From: Serratia sarumanii
Lineage (GTDB): Bacteria > Pseudomonadota > Gammaproteobacteria > Enterobacterales > Enterobacteriaceae
Reading direction: 5' to 3'
Assembly: GCF_029962605.1 (NCBI RefSeq)
Contig: NZ_CP124750.1
Coordinates: forward strand, 868,001 to 932,000
Length of the DNA: 64,000 nucleotides
This document shows, one piece after another, positions 22,828 to 33,756 of the stretch (its first letter is position 1; each line of letters begins with the position of its first letter). Position numbers and translations under genes: made by a program. The notes beneath the pieces are model-generated. The model did no database searches. It was not told where the DNA came from and worked only from the letters and a program-made list of their open reading frames with translations.

Positions 22828-23513
22828 TCCGCGCTATCGTGACCGATATTGAAGGCACCACCAGCGATATTCGCTTTGTGCATCAGGTACTGTTTCCCTA
22901 CGCCCGCGAACGGCTGGCGGATTTTGTGCGCCGCCATGCCGCTGAGAGCGAAGTCGCCGCACCGCTGGCGGCGCTGCGCGCTGAAATTGGCCAACCGCAG
23001 GCCGATCTCGACGTGCTGATCGCCGCGCTGTACCGCTTTATGGATGAAGACCGCAAATCCACCGCACTCAAAGCGCTGCAGGGCATCATCTGGCGCAGTG
23101 GCTACCGCGAGGGTGATTTCCGCGGGCATCTGTATCCGGAAGTCGCCGGGCAGTTGGCCGCCTGGCAGCGGCAAGGGGTGAAGCTCTACGTCTATTCCTC
23201 CGGTTCGGTGGAGGCGCAGAAGCTGCTGTTCGGCCACAGCGACGCGGGCGATCTGCAGCCGCTGTTCAGTGGCTATTTCGATACGCACGTCGGCGCCAAG
23301 CGTGAAACCGCGTCGTACCGCAACATCGCGCAGGCTATCGGCATCGCGCCCGACGAGCTGCTGTTTTTGTCCGACATCCGCCAGGAGCTGGATGCGGCGC
23401 AGGCCGCCGGCTGGCATACCTGCCAGCTGATCCGCGATGAGGCGTACGTGCAGAGCCGACATCCGCAGGTTAACCGTTTTGATCGCATCGATTTAGGGGA
23501 GTTCGTCTCATGA
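22824..23513 (+). CDS. mtnC: Enolase-phosphatase E1
   Basis: A 229-residue HAD-family enzyme. It enolises and then dephosphorylates diketo-methylthiopentyl phosphate, giving the acireductone. The HAD motif I is [12 protein letters not shown] (D8), motif II is [12 protein letters not shown], and motif III/IV is [12 protein letters not shown]. It overlaps both mtnB and mtnD by ATGA, so the three are one operon. Confidence 0.95.
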   Translation: MIRAIVTDIEGTTSDIRFVHQVLFPYARERLADFVRRHAAESEVAAPLAALRAEIGQPQADLDVLIAALYRFMDEDRKSTALKALQGIIWRSGYREGDFRGHLYPEVAGQLAAWQRQGVKLYVYSSGSVEAQKLLFGHSDAGDLQPLFSGYFDTHVGAKRETASYRNIAQAIGIAPDELLFLSDIRQELDAAQAAGWHTCQLIRDEAYVQSRHPQVNRFDRIDLGEFVS

Positions 23514-24052
23514 GTGGATTGACCATTTTCAGCGATACAGCGCCGCAGCAGCCGCTGTGGCAGAGCCGCGATGCGCAGGAGATCCAGCGGCAGTTGGCGC
23601 AGATCGGCGTGCGCTTTGAGCGCTGGCAAGCGGATCGCGAGCTGGGCGACAACCCGCAGCCGGAGGCGGTGATCGCCGCCTACCAGCATGAGATAGACCG
23701 ACTGGTGGCGGAAAAGGGTTACCAGAGCTGGGACGTGATCAGCATGCGGCCGGACCATGAGCAGCGCCAGGCACTGCGTGAAAAATTCCTGTCCGAACAT
23801 ACGCACGGCGAAGATGAAGTACGCTTTTTCGTCGAAGGCGCAGGGCTGTTTTGCCTGCATCTGGACGGCAAGATCTTCCAGATCCTGTGCGAAAAGAACG
23901 ATCTGATCTCGGTGCCGGCCAACATCCGGCACTGGTTCGATATGGGATCGGCCCCGCATTTCACCGCGATCCGGGTGTTCGACAACCCGGAAGGCTGGGT
24001 GGCGCATTTCACCGGCGACAAGATCGCCGATGCTTATCCGCGTTTGGACTGA
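23510..24052 (+). CDS. mtnD: Acireductone dioxygenase
   Basis: A 180-residue cupin. With Fe2+ it converts the acireductone to 2-oxo-4-methylthiobutanoate and formate; with Ni2+ it makes an off-pathway product. Metal ligands are in [14 protein letters not shown] and in IRHWFDMG. It ends the mtnBCD operon and converges on mtnA with a 17-base gap. Confidence 0.95.
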   Translation: MSGLTIFSDTAPQQPLWQSRDAQEIQRQLAQIGVRFERWQADRELGDNPQPEAVIAAYQHEIDRLVAEKGYQSWDVISMRPDHEQRQALREKFLSEHTHGEDEVRFFVEGAGLFCLHLDGKIFQILCEKNDLISVPANIRHWFDMGSAPHFTAIRVFDNPEGWVAHFTGDKIADAYPRLD

Positions 24053-24069
24053 GTGCCGATGGGCGGGCG

Positions 24070-25098
24070 TTAACCCAACGCCCGCTGGAAAATCCCCGCT
24101 TCAACCTGCTGCGGCGTAATCACGCCGCTGTCGAATATCCATCCGCTGATGAGCTTCGCCGGCGTGACGTCGAACGCCGGATTGTAGACCGGCGCATCGT
24201 TCGGCGCCCACTGGCAGGCGCCGAAGCTACCTGAAACGCCGGTGACTTCGGCCGCCGCGCGCTGCTCGATCGGGATGGCTGCGCCGTCCGGGCAGTGCGG
24301 ATCGTGGGTGGTGTGCGGGGCGGCCACGTAGAACGGGATGCCGTGATAGTGCGCCAGCACCGCCAAGCTGTAGGTGCCAATCTTGTTGGCGACGTCGCCG
24401 TTGGCGGCGATGCGATCCGCGCCGACCCATACCGCATCGACCTGGCCCTGCGCCATCAGGCTGGCGGCCATCGAATCGCAGATCAGGCGATAGGGAATGC
24501 CCAGCTCGCCCAATTCCCAGGCGGTCAGACGGCCGCCCTGCAGCAGCGGCCGGGTTTCATCGACCCATACCTGTTGCACTTTGCCCTGCCGGTGGGCGCG
24601 CAGCAGCACGCCGATGGCGGTGCCGACGCCGGCGGTGGCCAATCCGCCGGTATTGCAGTGGGTCAGCAGGCGGCTGCCGGGCTTGACCAGCCCAGCGCCG
24701 TGATCGGCGATGCGATCGCACAATCGGCGATCTTCTTCCACCAACCGCAGCGCTTCGTTCACCATCGCCGGCGCCCAGTCAGGCTCCGCCAGCGCCAGCT
24801 TCATGCGATCCAGATTATTCATCAGGTTGACCGCCGTCGGGCGGGCGGCGCGCAGCGTGTGCAGCGCCTGTTCCAGCTCGGCGCGCGGCAGACCGCGTTC
24901 CGCCAGCAGCGCCAGCAGCAGGCTGGCGGACAGCCCGATCAGCGGCGCGCCGCGCACCCGCAGGCTGTGAATGTGCCCGACCAGTTCCTCCACGCTGTCG
25001 CAGGCGCGCCACCGCTTTTCCTGCGGCAGGGCTTGCTGATCGAGGATCCAAAGGCGGTTGTCCTGCAGGGTCAAGCTGGTGGTGTTAAGCGCTTGCAT
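24070..25098 (-). CDS. mtnA: Methylthioribose-1-phosphate isomerase
   Basis: A 342-residue enzyme of the eIF2B-alpha-like aldose-ketose isomerase family. It converts methylthioribose 1-phosphate to the ribulose form. Catalytic motifs are [12 protein letters not shown] (Cys) and [20 protein letters not shown] (Asp). It is divergent from mtnK, with four met boxes between. Confidence 0.95.
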   Translation of the reverse strand: MQALNTTSLTLQDNRLWILDQQALPQEKRWRACDSVEELVGHIHSLRVRGAPLIGLSASLLLALLAERGLPRAELEQALHTLRAARPTAVNLMNNLDRMKLALAEPDWAPAMVNEALRLVEEDRRLCDRIADHGAGLVKPGSRLLTHCNTGGLATAGVGTAIGVLLRAHRQGKVQQVWVDETRPLLQGGRLTAWELGELGIPYRLICDSMAASLMAQGQVDAVWVGADRIAANGDVANKIGTYSLAVLAHYHGIPFYVAAPHTTHDPHCPDGAAIPIEQRAAAEVTGVSGSFGACQWAPNDAPVYNPAFDVTPAKLISGWIFDSGVITPQQVEAGIFQRALG

Positions 25099-25162
25099 CG
25101 GCGGTTAATTCCTTGTTGCGTGGTTATTGCATCTGAAACGCTATTCTGCCAACATGACTTCC

Positions 25163-25194
25163 AGATGTATAGACGTCCAAATGCTTTTACGTCT
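25163..25194 (+). promoter_or_regulatory. MetJ operator with four tandem met boxes at mtnA/mtnK
   Basis: Four adjacent 8-mers, AGATGTAT, AGACGTCC, AAATGCTT and TTACGTCT, match AGACGTCT to varying degrees; the second and fourth are best. They lie between the divergent mtnA and mtnK starts, so one operator probably represses both when SAM is plentiful. Confidence 0.8.
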
Positions 25195-25244
25195 AAATAA
25201 ACAGAATCGCTGGGGTCAGTGAGAGAGAACAGAGGGGTTGGGGA

Positions 25245-26444
25245 ATGTCGCTTTATCGTACGTTTACGGCTGCCGATGCCGTTGAATATGCCCGCCAATA
25301 CGGGCAGGTGGCCGATCCGCAGGCGCTGGTGAGCGCCGACGAGATCGGTGACGGCAACCTGAACCTGGTGTTCAAGATCCGCGATCGCGAAGGCGTGAGC
25401 CGGGTGATCGTCAAACAGGCGCTGCCCTACGTGCGCTGCGTGGGCGAATCCTGGCCGCTGACGCTGGATCGGGCGCGCATCGAAGCGGAAACGCTGCGGG
25501 TTCACGGCGGTTTCTGCCCGCGGCATACGGTAAAAGTCTTGCATCACGATCCCGAATTGGCGGTGATGGTGCAGGAAGATCTCTCCGATCATCGCATCTG
25601 GCGCAGTGAGCTGGTGCAGGGCAACTATCACCCGCTGGCGGCCGGGCAGTTGGCGGAATACCTGGCGCAGACGCTGTTCCACACCTCCGATTTTTATCAG
25701 TCGGCGCAGCAGAAGAAGGCGGAGGTCAGACGTTTCACTAACCCCGAACTGTGCCAGATCACCGAAGACCTGTTCTTTACCGATCCCTATACCGACCATG
25801 AGCGCAATCAGTTCGAGGTGGCGCTGTTGCCGCAGGTGCAGGCGCTGCGCGAGGATGCGCCGCTGAAGTTGGCGGTCGCCGGCCTGAAACATCGCTTCCT
25901 CAGCAAGGCGGAGGCGCTGTTGCACGGCGATATTCACAGCGGTTCGATCTTCGTGGCGGAAGGCCGGTTGAAAGCGATCGACGCCGAATTCGGCTTCTAC
26001 GGCCCGATCGGTTTCGATATCGGTACTGCGTTAGGCAACCTGCTGCTCAACTATTGCGGGCTGCCGGGGCTGTTCGGGCCGCGCGACGCCGCCGCCGGGC
26101 GCGAGCAGCGCCTGCAGGATGTGCGCGAGCTGTGGCTGATCTTCGCCGATCGCTTTTTGGCGTTGTGCCATCAGCAAAGCCGGGATGCGGCGCTGGCGAC
26201 GCCGGGTTACGCCGAGCTGTTCCTGCAACAGGTCTGGACCGATGCGGTCGGGTACTGCGGCACCGAACTGATTCGGCGCACCATCGGCCTGGCGCACGTC
26301 GCCGATCTGGACAGCATCGCCGACGCCGATATGCGCCTCGACTGTCAGCGCCATGCGCTGGGATTGGGGCGCACGCTGATCGTCAATGCGCCGCAGATCG
26401 AGCATATTGACGCGCTGTTGGCGCGCATTCGTCAGCAGGGCTGA
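25245..26444 (+). CDS. mtnK: Methylthioribose kinase
   Basis: A 399-residue kinase with the choline-kinase-like fold. It phosphorylates 5-methylthioribose, the first committed step of salvage in bacteria with a separate nucleosidase. The catalytic loop is [13 protein letters not shown] and the metal-binding segment [15 protein letters not shown]. The glycine-rich ATP loop region is [10 protein letters not shown]. It is divergent from mtnA. Confidence 0.95.
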   Translation: MSLYRTFTAADAVEYARQYGQVADPQALVSADEIGDGNLNLVFKIRDREGVSRVIVKQALPYVRCVGESWPLTLDRARIEAETLRVHGGFCPRHTVKVLHHDPELAVMVQEDLSDHRIWRSELVQGNYHPLAAGQLAEYLAQTLFHTSDFYQSAQQKKAEVRRFTNPELCQITEDLFFTDPYTDHERNQFEVALLPQVQALREDAPLKLAVAGLKHRFLSKAEALLHGDIHSGSIFVAEGRLKAIDAEFGFYGPIGFDIGTALGNLLLNYCGLPGLFGPRDAAAGREQRLQDVRELWLIFADRFLALCHQQSRDAALATPGYAELFLQQVWTDAVGYCGTELIRRTIGLAHVADLDSIADADMRLDCQRHALGLGRTLIVNAPQIEHIDALLARIRQQG

Positions 26445-26517
26445 AAAGGCGGGTGCTCGTGGATCTTGCCTGACACCATCAGCCAACGGGCGGGGCGAAC
26501 CCCGCCGTTGGGTTGCC

Positions 26518-26670
26518 TTACCGTTCGGATTCGTAAGCCAAAGTGGCCGCAACCTCCGAGTCTCCCAGCCTGATGCGCAGTTCGCACAGCGAACCGCGGG
26601 TTAGCCAGATGAACGCGATCAGCGTCATACAGACGATCACCAGCTTAAGTACGACCCGTTTTTGCTGCAT
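26518..26670 (-). CDS. Hok/Gef-family type I toxin
   Basis: A 50-residue protein, too short for usual gene finders. It has a short basic N-terminus (MQQKRVVLKL), a single membrane segment (LVIVCMTLIAFIWL), then the Hok signature LTRGSLCELRIR and the tail EVAATLAYESER. These match Hok/Gef toxins (hydrophobic segment, TRKSLCE-like motif, conserved Cys, EVAAxxAYES end), which depolarise the inner membrane. GGAGGT lies seven bases before the ATG. A mok-like overlapping frame and a Sok-like antisense promoter and terminator complete the locus. Confidence 0.88.
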   Translation of the reverse strand: MQQKRVVLKLVIVCMTLIAFIWLTRGSLCELRIRLGDSEVAATLAYESER

Positions 26671-26731
26671 TTTTGACCTCCCTATCCTTGCCTTGCGGCG
26701 GGTAAGAGGCTAACCTGATGTTGTTGGGCAT
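26645..26731 (-). CDS. Mok-like leader peptide overlapping hok
   Basis: A 28-codon frame starting MPNNIRLASY, with GAGG eight bases before its ATG, that runs through the hok ribosome-binding site and stops inside hok in another frame. In known systems hok translation is coupled to mok, and Sok RNA blocks mok. This frame is shorter than plasmid R1 mok; identification rests on position and overlap. Confidence 0.55.
   Translation of the reverse strand: MPNNIRLASYPPQGKDREVKNAAKTGRT
26688..26716 (+). promoter_or_regulatory. Candidate promoter of the Sok-like antisense RNA
   Basis: TTGCCT, a 17-base spacer and TAACCT on the strand opposite hok. Start would be near 26723, giving an RNA of roughly 50 bases ending at the hairpin 26738-26768. 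Confidence 0.5.
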
Positions 26732-26778
26732 CAGAGTGGCCTCGGGTTGATAATATCGACTCGGGGCCTTTCTCTTTC
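26723..26778 (+). ncRNA. Sok-like antisense RNA
   Basis: Predicted from the promoter at 26688-26716 to the hairpin at 26738-26768 (13 pairs including G-U, 5-base loop TAATA) followed by TTTCTCTTTC. It overlaps the mok-like start codon and its ribosome-binding site on the complementary strand, exactly where Sok RNAs act. About 50-55 bases, the usual Sok size. Confidence 0.55.
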
Positions 26779-26906
26779 TCTCCTTTGCCAAGGCTCCGGA
26801 CAGAAAGATCCAGAGCACCCGCTGCGCAGTCTACTCGAACTTCCTTCCCGTGAAATCCGCCGCTGCGCCAACCTGCGGCGCGGTGCGCAGTTTGTCATGA
26901 AAGCAA

Positions 26907-26938
26907 AAGAAAAAGGGGCGATGATGATCGCCCCTTGG
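26907..26938 (-). terminator. Terminator of fadE
   Basis: AAGGGGCGAT and ATCGCCCCTT pair around ATG; on the minus strand the stem is followed by TTTTTCTTTT. It lies 23 bases past the fadE stop. Confidence 0.85.
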
Positions 26939-26960
26939 ATGCGTGAAGTTCGAATTGGCG

Positions 26961-29417
26961 CTAAGCCGCTTCGGTCTGCTGTTGGCGCTTAGACTGCGCC
27001 GCCGGCTTTTCCGGCTTGGCGGCCGCCAGCGCATCCGGCGCAAAGTCGTCCACGTTGATGGAGCGCAGGCGGCTCTCTTCGGCTTTCACCAGAATTCTCG
27101 CTTCATCGGCGCTGATCTTGCCTTCTTCCAGCGCGCGCTCCGCCAAACGATCCAGGCGGGTGAACGGCAGATTTTTGCCGGCCGCCTTGCACAGACGCTC
27201 GTGAATCGGCTCGGCGGCCATCACGTCGGCCAGCGCCGCTTCCAGCAGGCCGATTGGGTTATGCTCGCTCGGCGTCAGGTACTGACCGCGCCCCAGACGG
27301 CTGCGGGTGGCGGAAGGCACCTGCAGGATCTTGGCCAACTGGTGATCCAGACGGTCGGACGGTGCGGTATGCACGCGGCCAAACGGGAAGACCACGAAGC
27401 GCAGCGCGCCGGCGATAAAGCGGTTCGGGAAGTTGCGCAGCAGGTCATCCAGCGCCTGTTCGGCTTTATGCAGGCTGTCTTGCACGCCCCAATGCACCAG
27501 CGGCAGATCTTCTTTCTGACGGCCTTCGTCGTCAAAGCGTTTCAGCACGGCGGAAGCCAAATACATCTGGCTGAGGATGTCCCCCAGGCGAGCGGAGATG
27601 CGCTCGCGGCGCTTCAGGCTGCCGCCCAGCACGCCCATGGAAACGTCCGACAGCAACGCCAGGTTGGCGCTCAGGCGGTTCAACTGCTGATAGTAACGAC
27701 GGGTCGCGTCCTTGGTCGGCGTGGCGCTGGTGCGGCCGTTGGTCAGGCCCAGCCAGAAGCTGCGTACCTTGTTGCTGCCGACGTGGCCCAGATGGCCGAA
27801 CAGCGATTTATCGAAGGCGTTCAGATCGTTGCTCTGCGCCGCCGCCATTTCATCCAGCACATAAGGATGGCAGCGGATCGCGCCCTGGCCGAAGATCATC
27901 ATGGTGCGGGTCAGGATGTTCGCGCCTTCCACCGTGATGGCGATCGGTGCGCCCTGATAGGCGCGAGCCAGGAAGTTGGATTCGCCCAGCATGATGCCTT
28001 TACCGCCGGCGATGTCCATGGCGTCAACGATCGACTGCTGGCCGCGGTGCGTACAGTGGTATTTGACGATGGCCGACAGCACGGCCGGCTTCTCGCCCTG
28101 CACCAGCGCATAGGTGATCAGCGAAGCGGCGGCGTCCATCACATAGGTGTTGCCGGCGATGCGCGCCAACGGCTCTTCGATGCCTTCCATCTTGCCGATG
28201 GAGATCTTGAACTGACGGCGAATGTGCGCGTAGGCGCCGGTCGCCAGGGCGATGGATTTCAGGCTGCCGGTAGAGTTGGACGGCAGGGTGATACCGCGAC
28301 CTACCGACAGACACTCAACCAGCATCCGCCAGCCCTGGCCGGCCATTTTCGGGCCGCCGATAATGTAATCGATCGGGACGAACACGTCGGTGCCGCGGGT
28401 CGGGCCGTTCTGGAACGGCACGTTCAGCGGGAAGTGGCGGTTGCCGATTTCCACGCCCGGCGTGCTGGTCGGGATCAGCGCGCAGGTGATGCCCGGGGAT
28501 TCGTTGTCGCTCAGCAGGCGGTTCGGGTCATGCAGTTTGAACGCCAGGCCCAGTACGGTGGCGACCGGCGCCAGCGTGATGTAGCGCTTGTTCCAGGTCA
28601 GGCGCATGCCCAGCACCTGCTTGCCTTGCCATTCGCCCATGCACACGGTGCCCACGTCCGGAATGGCGCCGGCATCGGAACCCGCTTCCGGGCTGGTCAG
28701 CGCGAAGCAAGGGATCTCGTCGCCGCGCGCCAGGCCCGGCAGATAGTGGTTTTTCTGTTCTTCGGTACCGTAGTGCTGCAGCAGTTCGCCCGGGCCGAGG
28801 GAGTTCGGCACGCCGACGGTGATCGCCAGGATGCCGGAAACGCCGGCCAGTTTTTGCAGCACCATCGCCTGAGCATAAGGAGAGAATTCCAGACCGCCGT
28901 ACTCTTTCTTGATGATCATCGCGAAGAAACGGTGTTCTTTCAGGTATGCCCAGAGTTCAGGCGGCAGATCGGCCAGTTCGTGGGTGATCTGGAAGTCGTT
29001 GGCCATGCGGCAGGCTTCTTCCACCGGGCCGTCGATAAACGCCTGCTCTTCTTCCGTCAGGCGCGGTTTCGGGTAGCTGTGCAGCTTGTTCCAGTCCGGC
29101 GCGCCGCGGAACAGATCGCCTTCCCACCAGGTGGTGCCGGCGTCGATCGCTTCCTTCTCGGTGGTGGACATCGGCGGCATCACCTTGCGGAAGGCGCGCA
29201 GCGCCGGCGCGGAGAGCAGGGAACGGCGCACAGAGGAAAGGTTCAGCGGCAGCAGCACGATAGCCAGCGGCAGCAACAGCCAGAAGCTCCACAGGCCGAT
29301 CGCACCCATGGCGGCGGTGTACGCCACCAGGATCAGGCTGCTGAGGGTAAGGTTCACTCGGTGGTAGAACACCACGCCGAGGAGAGCCAAGAAAACGACG
29401 ATACTAAGAACCATCAT
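26961..29417 (-). CDS. fadE: Acyl-CoA dehydrogenase FadE
   Basis: An 818-residue flavoprotein catalysing the first dehydrogenation of fatty-acid beta-oxidation. Two hydrophobic segments lie in the first 55 residues, then an N-terminal extension, the acyl-CoA dehydrogenase core at about 90-480 (AISTS-type segments such as [15 protein letters not shown] and [23 protein letters not shown]) and the FadE-specific C-terminal domain. The E. coli protein is 814 residues. It is divergent from gmhA, as in E. coli. The long frame antisense to it is a GC-skew artefact. Confidence 0.96.
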   Translation of the reverse strand: MMVLSIVVFLALLGVVFYHRVNLTLSSLILVAYTAAMGAIGLWSFWLLLPLAIVLLPLNLSSVRRSLLSAPALRAFRKVMPPMSTTEKEAIDAGTTWWEGDLFRGAPDWNKLHSYPKPRLTEEEQAFIDGPVEEACRMANDFQITHELADLPPELWAYLKEHRFFAMIIKKEYGGLEFSPYAQAMVLQKLAGVSGILAITVGVPNSLGPGELLQHYGTEEQKNHYLPGLARGDEIPCFALTSPEAGSDAGAIPDVGTVCMGEWQGKQVLGMRLTWNKRYITLAPVATVLGLAFKLHDPNRLLSDNESPGITCALIPTSTPGVEIGNRHFPLNVPFQNGPTRGTDVFVPIDYIIGGPKMAGQGWRMLVECLSVGRGITLPSNSTGSLKSIALATGAYAHIRRQFKISIGKMEGIEEPLARIAGNTYVMDAAASLITYALVQGEKPAVLSAIVKYHCTHRGQQSIVDAMDIAGGKGIMLGESNFLARAYQGAPIAITVEGANILTRTMMIFGQGAIRCHPYVLDEMAAAQSNDLNAFDKSLFGHLGHVGSNKVRSFWLGLTNGRTSATPTKDATRRYYQQLNRLSANLALLSDVSMGVLGGSLKRRERISARLGDILSQMYLASAVLKRFDDEGRQKEDLPLVHWGVQDSLHKAEQALDDLLRNFPNRFIAGALRFVVFPFGRVHTAPSDRLDHQLAKILQVPSATRSRLGRGQYLTPSEHNPIGLLEAALADVMAAEPIHERLCKAAGKNLPFTRLDRLAERALEEGKISADEARILVKAEESRLRSINVDDFAPDALAAAKPEKPAAQSKRQQQTEAA

Positions 29418-29663
29418 AAGAAGCTCCGAAGTAGTAAGAGGTCTGACCTGTTGTGTGTATGTAATAGGTTTTAGTACAAGGCAGAATTTTTATCAATGCG
29501 TTTACAGTTTAATTACAACTCAGGTCACAAACTGACAGCACCAATCATCAAAAACCTCTCCGCTTCCTTAACCGGCGCGCTGTTTGGCTGAGAATGCTTC
29601 TCGCTGTTTCCGCGATCCGGTACACTGCGGAGCGGAAGATTTGACGATAACAAGAGGTTCCTC

Positions 29664-30245
29664 ATGTACCACGACCTTATTCGCAGTGAACTGAACGAAG
29701 CGGCTGATACCCTGGCGAAATTTATCAATGACGACGCCAACATCGACGCCATCCAACGCGCCGCGGTGCTGCTGGCGGATTCCTTCAAAGCCGGCGGTAA
29801 AGTGATTTCCTGCGGCAACGGCGGATCCCATTGCGACGCGATGCACTTCGCCGAAGAGCTGACCGGCCGCTACCGTGAAAACCGCCCGGGCTACCCGGCG
29901 ATTGCCATCTCGGACGTGAGTCACCTGTCCTGCGTCAGCAACGACTTCGGCTATGAGTACGTGTTCTCTCGCTATGTGGAAGCGGTAGGCCGCGAAGGCG
30001 ACGTGCTGCTGGGCATTTCCACCTCCGGTAATTCCGGCAACATCATCAAGGCCATCGATGCGGCGCGCGCCAAGGGGATGAAAGTGATCACCCTGACCGG
30101 CAAGGACGGCGGCAAGATGGCGGGTTCAGCCGATGTGGAAATTCGCGTGCCGCACTTCGGCTACGCCGACCGCATTCAGGAAATCCACATTAAAGCGATT
30201 CACATCTTGATTCAGCTGATCGAAAAAGAGATGGTTAAGGCTTGA
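29664..30245 (+). CDS. gmhA: Phosphoheptose isomerase
   Basis: A 193-residue SIS-fold enzyme. It converts sedoheptulose 7-phosphate to D-glycero-manno-heptose 7-phosphate, the start of LPS inner-core heptose synthesis. Motifs are [18 protein letters not shown] and [11 protein letters not shown]; the active-site His and Glu near the C-terminus ([13 protein letters not shown]) are present. It precedes yafJ as in E. coli. Confidence 0.96.
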   Translation: MYHDLIRSELNEAADTLAKFINDDANIDAIQRAAVLLADSFKAGGKVISCGNGGSHCDAMHFAEELTGRYRENRPGYPAIAISDVSHLSCVSNDFGYEYVFSRYVEAVGREGDVLLGISTSGNSGNIIKAIDAARAKGMKVITLTGKDGGKMAGSADVEIRVPHFGYADRIQEIHIKAIHILIQLIEKEMVKA

Positions 30246-30342
30246 TAGCCTGCGGGGAGCTGCGGCTCCCCATGAATAAGACGGCGGGCGCCGCATGCTG
30301 CGCCCGCACAGCCTGTGTCAGTGTGGTTAAGGAGTGCTGGCG

Positions 30343-31146
30343 ATGTGTGAACTGCTCGGGATGAGCGCAAACGTACCGACCGATATCTGCTTCAGCTTTA
30401 CCGGCCTGGTACAGCGCGGCGGCCGCACCGGGCCGCATAAGGATGGCTGGGGCATTACCTTCTATGAAGGGAACGGCTGCCGCACATTCAAGGATCCGCA
30501 GCCGAGCTTCAACTCGCCGATCGCCCGCCTGGTGCAGGACTATCCGATCAAATCCTGCGCGGTGGTGTCCCATATTCGCCAGGCCAATCGCGGCGAAGTG
30601 GCGCTGGAAAACACCCACCCGTTCACCCGCGAACTGTGGGGCCGCAACTGGACCTACGCGCACAACGGCCAATTGAAAGGCTATCGTCAGCTGGATACCG
30701 GCACGTTTCGCCCGGTCGGCCAGACCGACAGCGAATACGCGTTCTGCTGGCTGCTGCATCAACTGGCGCTGAAATACCCGCGCACCCCGAGCCAATGGCC
30801 GGCGGTTTTCCGCTATATCGGCCTGTTGGCGAGCCAGCTGCGCAAGAAGGGGGTGTTCAACATGCTGTTGTCGGACGGGCGCTTCGTGATGGCCTATTGT
30901 TCCACCAACCTGTATTGGATCACGCGCCGCGCGCCGTTCGGCAAGGCGACGCTGCTCGATCAGGATGTGGAAATCGATTTTCAGCAGCAGACCACACCGA
31001 ACGATGTGGTCACGGTGATCGCAACCCAACCGCTGACCGCCAACGAAACCTGGCACAAGATTGAGCCAGGCGAGTTCGCGTTATTTCACTTCGGTGAGCG
31101 GCTTGTTCTGAGCGAAGGGATTGGTGTTGGGCGTTGGGCTGGCTGA
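30343..31146 (+). CDS. yafJ: Class II glutamine amidotransferase YafJ
   Basis: A 267-residue Ntn-type glutaminase domain protein. The ATG at 30343 was chosen because AAGGAG lies eight bases before it and because it leaves Cys2 as the N-terminal nucleophile ([10 protein letters not shown]). Conserved parts are [33 protein letters not shown] and FAHNGQL-like [10 protein letters not shown]. The C-terminus runs about a dozen residues past the E. coli end, overlapping the 3' end of the convergent yafK by 66 bases. The partner or acceptor is unknown to me. Confidence 0.92.
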   Translation: MCELLGMSANVPTDICFSFTGLVQRGGRTGPHKDGWGITFYEGNGCRTFKDPQPSFNSPIARLVQDYPIKSCAVVSHIRQANRGEVALENTHPFTRELWGRNWTYAHNGQLKGYRQLDTGTFRPVGQTDSEYAFCWLLHQLALKYPRTPSQWPAVFRYIGLLASQLRKKGVFNMLLSDGRFVMAYCSTNLYWITRRAPFGKATLLDQDVEIDFQQQTTPNDVVTVIATQPLTANETWHKIEPGEFALFHFGERLVLSEGIGVGRWAG

Positions 31147-31851
31147 CGCGTACTGCGTCATCATGCCGCCGCTGCTCATCAGCGGTTGACCCAAGACGTA
31201 CTGGCCATTGACCACGCCCATTGTCGGCGGCTGGTGGTTCTTCGCGAAGTAATCGTAGCCCGGCTTCAGCTGGCGCCAGAAGGCGATATAGCTGGATGAC
31301 GCATGGCGCTTGAGGTTTTGCTCGGTCATGCGGAACGGGTAAATGCTGATGTTGACGCGGCTTTGGCCATAGGCGAAGGCGGCTTCGACGTAGCGATAGA
31401 TCTCGTCCATATAGGTGTTGGTCATCGCGTAACAGCCGATCGATTTACATTCGCCGTGGATCATCAGATAAGCGCCGGAATAGCCCTGCGACTTATCGTA
31501 ATCATTAGGGAAACCGATATTGATCGCCCGATAATACTTGCTGTCGGGTTTCAGATGGCGCGCGTCAACGCTATAAAAGCCTTCCGGACTTTTAAAGTCG
31601 CCTTCACGGCGTTTAGGACCCAGCCCGCCGGAGAAATTACAGATCGGGAACGTGTTGACCAGGCGGAATTCATTGCCCATTTTGGCATACAATTCCAGCT
31701 TGCGTTCCTCTTTGAAGATCTGAATATAGACCGGCGAACCCAATAATTGCTGTTTAACTACCGGCGCTTCGGGTACCTGCTCGCTGGCGCTGCAGGCCGT
31801 GATCATCGGCATAGAAACAAGCATCGCAAACAACAGCGCGATTTTGCTCAT
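31081..31851 (-). CDS. dpaA: YkuD-fold murein hydrolase/L,D-transpeptidase YafK (DpaA)
   Basis: A 256-residue exported protein with signal [20 protein letters not shown], whose end could also serve as a lipobox. The YkuD catalytic motif is [12 protein letters not shown], with the second Cys as nucleophile. E. coli YafK (DpaA/LdtF) detaches Braun lipoprotein from peptidoglycan rather than making cross-links. The C-terminal tail is rich in Pro, Ser and Asn. Its 3' end lies inside the end of yafJ on the other strand. Confidence 0.92.
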   Translation of the reverse strand: MSKIALLFAMLVSMPMITACSASEQVPEAPVVKQQLLGSPVYIQIFKEERKLELYAKMGNEFRLVNTFPICNFSGGLGPKRREGDFKSPEGFYSVDARHLKPDSKYYRAINIGFPNDYDKSQGYSGAYLMIHGECKSIGCYAMTNTYMDEIYRYVEAAFAYGQSRVNISIYPFRMTEQNLKRHASSSYIAFWRQLKPGYDYFAKNHQPPTMGVVNGQYVLGQPLMSSGGMMTQYASASPTPNTNPFAQNKPLTEVK

Positions 31852-32403
31852 TATTATTCCTGCTTATATTTATTTGCCGGCGCAATGACGTTGGTCGGCA
31901 TGCCACTGATATTGTTTTTACTGCTGCAAAACACCGCCAGATTACCAGCGCGTTTATTTTTAGCAATACGTGATATGTATAAAAAAACGACAAAGCTCGA
32001 TAAAAGTGAAATGACCGGCAGATTTTAACGATAAGTAGTGAAAAACAGGCGAAATTTAATTGCGTTTGCTTGACCCAAGTCACGACGGAACGCAGAACAA
32101 TGTTGCGAACAATGTTAATATTCCCCCTTCAATTTAACGCGCTGTGGCGATTGAAGCGGCAGGAGTTATGGCATATAACCCGGCCATTTTGATGGTTATT
32201 TGGCTACAGGCCGTTAACATATCGACCGTCGCGCTAACAACGGAAAGGGGGAATCAAGGGAATGCGCGTTACCCCAGTTTTTCACTGCGAGAAAGTTCAT
32301 GTTGGGCGTGCCGCCATGCGCACTGCCCGGCAATCCTGGCATCGTCAGCACCCGCCTCTGGGGCCGGGCAGACGTGTAAACCAAACTACATCGTATAAAT
32401 CCT
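31852..32403. other. Long spacer upstream of nqrA
   Basis: 552 bases between the divergent dpaA and nqrA. The dpaA side is AT-rich. The 10-mer GAACAATGTT occurs twice in direct orientation at 32095-32104 and 32108-32117, each nearly palindromic, and could bind a regulator of nqr. I see no RNA gene and no credible coding frame; the nqrA promoter must lie here. Confidence 0.5.
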
Positions 32404-33753
32404 ATGATTAAGATCAGAAAAGGGTTAGATCTGCCGATAGCCGGAGCCCCGGTTCAGGCGATCCAAGACGGCCCGAACATTCAGCATGTTGCCCTGCTTG
32501 GGGAAGAGTATGTCGGAATGCGTCCCTCCATGCTGGTGCAGGAAGGCGATACCGTTAAGAAAGGCCAGGCGTTGTTCGAAGATAAGAAAAACCCCGGGGT
32601 TTTCTTCACGGCTCCCGCCAGCGGCCGCATCGCCGCGATTAACCGCGGCGAGCGGCGCGTATTGCAATCGGTGGTGATTGCGCTGGAAAACGGCGGCGAT
32701 GACCAGCTCGAGTTTGCGCATTACCCGCTGGGTGAACTGGCCCAGTTGCCGCGCGAACAGGTCGAGAGCGAACTGATCGCCAGCGGCCTGTGGACCGCGC
32801 TGCGCACCCGTCCGTTCAGCAAAACGCCGAGCCCCGGCAGCGAACCGCGCGCCATTTTCGTCACCGCGATGGATACCCGGCCGTTGGCCGCCGATCCGCA
32901 GGTGATCATCGCCGAGCAGCAGACGGCGTTCAACGCCGGGCTGGTGGTGTTGGCGCGCCTGACGGCGGGCAAGGTGCACGTATGCCACGCCGCCGGCGCC
33001 TCCGTTGGCCAGCAGAGCGGCCCGCAGATCGCCTACAGCGAATTCACCGGCCCGCATCCCGCCGGGCTGGTGGGCACCCACATTCACTTCCTCGAACCGG
33101 TTAGCCTGAAGAAAACCGTTTGGCACATCGGCTATCAGGACGTCATCGCCATCGGCACGCTGTTCACCACCGGTCAGCTCGATACCCGCCGGGTCGTGGC
33201 GCTGGCCGGGCCGCAGGTGGCGCAGCCGGCGCTGCTGCGCACCCGCCTGGGGGCCAGCCTCGAGGAACTGACCGCCGGCCGCCTGAAAGACGGCGAGAAC
33301 CGGGTGATCTCCGGTTCGGTGCTGAACGGCATGCACGCCACCGGGCCGAACGCCTGGCTCGGCCGCTTCCACTCGCAGGTGTCGGTGCTGGAAGAAGGGC
33401 GCGACAAAGAGCTGTTCGGTTGGATCGTGCCTTCGCCGAACAAGTTCTCCATTACCCGCACCACGCTGGGCCACTTCCTGAAGAACAAACTGTTCGCCTT
33501 CTCGACCACCACTAACGGCGGCGAACGCGCCATGGTGCCGATCGGCAACTACGAGCGGGTGATGCCGCTGGATATTTTGCCGACGCTGCTGCTGCGCGAT
33601 CTGCTGGCGGGCGACAGCGACAGCGCGCAGGCGCTGGGCTGTCTGGAGCTGGACGAGGAAGATCTGGCGCTGTGCACCTTCGTTTGCCCCGGCAAGTATG
33701 AGTACGCGCCGGTGCTGCGCGAGGTGCTGACCAAGATTGAGCAGGAAGGATAA
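32404..33753 (+). CDS. nqrA: Na+-translocating NADH:quinone reductase subunit A
   Basis: A 449-residue peripheral cytosolic subunit of the Na+-pumping NADH:ubiquinone oxidoreductase, which interacts with quinone. The N-terminus [16 protein letters not shown] and the barrel-sandwich segment with [15 protein letters not shown] are typical. It heads an eight-gene operon with almost no gaps. The ribosome-binding site is weak. Confidence 0.96.
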   Translation: MIKIRKGLDLPIAGAPVQAIQDGPNIQHVALLGEEYVGMRPSMLVQEGDTVKKGQALFEDKKNPGVFFTAPASGRIAAINRGERRVLQSVVIALENGGDDQLEFAHYPLGELAQLPREQVESELIASGLWTALRTRPFSKTPSPGSEPRAIFVTAMDTRPLAADPQVIIAEQQTAFNAGLVVLARLTAGKVHVCHAAGASVGQQSGPQIAYSEFTGPHPAGLVGTHIHFLEPVSLKKTVWHIGYQDVIAIGTLFTTGQLDTRRVVALAGPQVAQPALLRTRLGASLEELTAGRLKDGENRVISGSVLNGMHATGPNAWLGRFHSQVSVLEEGRDKELFGWIVPSPNKFSITRTTLGHFLKNKLFAFSTTTNGGERAMVPIGNYERVMPLDILPTLLLRDLLAGDSDSAQALGCLELDEEDLALCTFVCPGKYEYAPVLREVLTKIEQEG

Positions 33754-33756
33754 CCG

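Noticed and set aside
26943..29474. 843-codon frame antisense to fadE
   Set aside because: Shadow of a GC-rich gene; composition is rich in Gln, Arg and His with no domain, and fadE on the other strand is certain.
31747..32028. 93-codon frame overlapping the dpaA start
   Set aside because: Starts inside dpaA on the other strand, has no ribosome-binding site and matches nothing I know.
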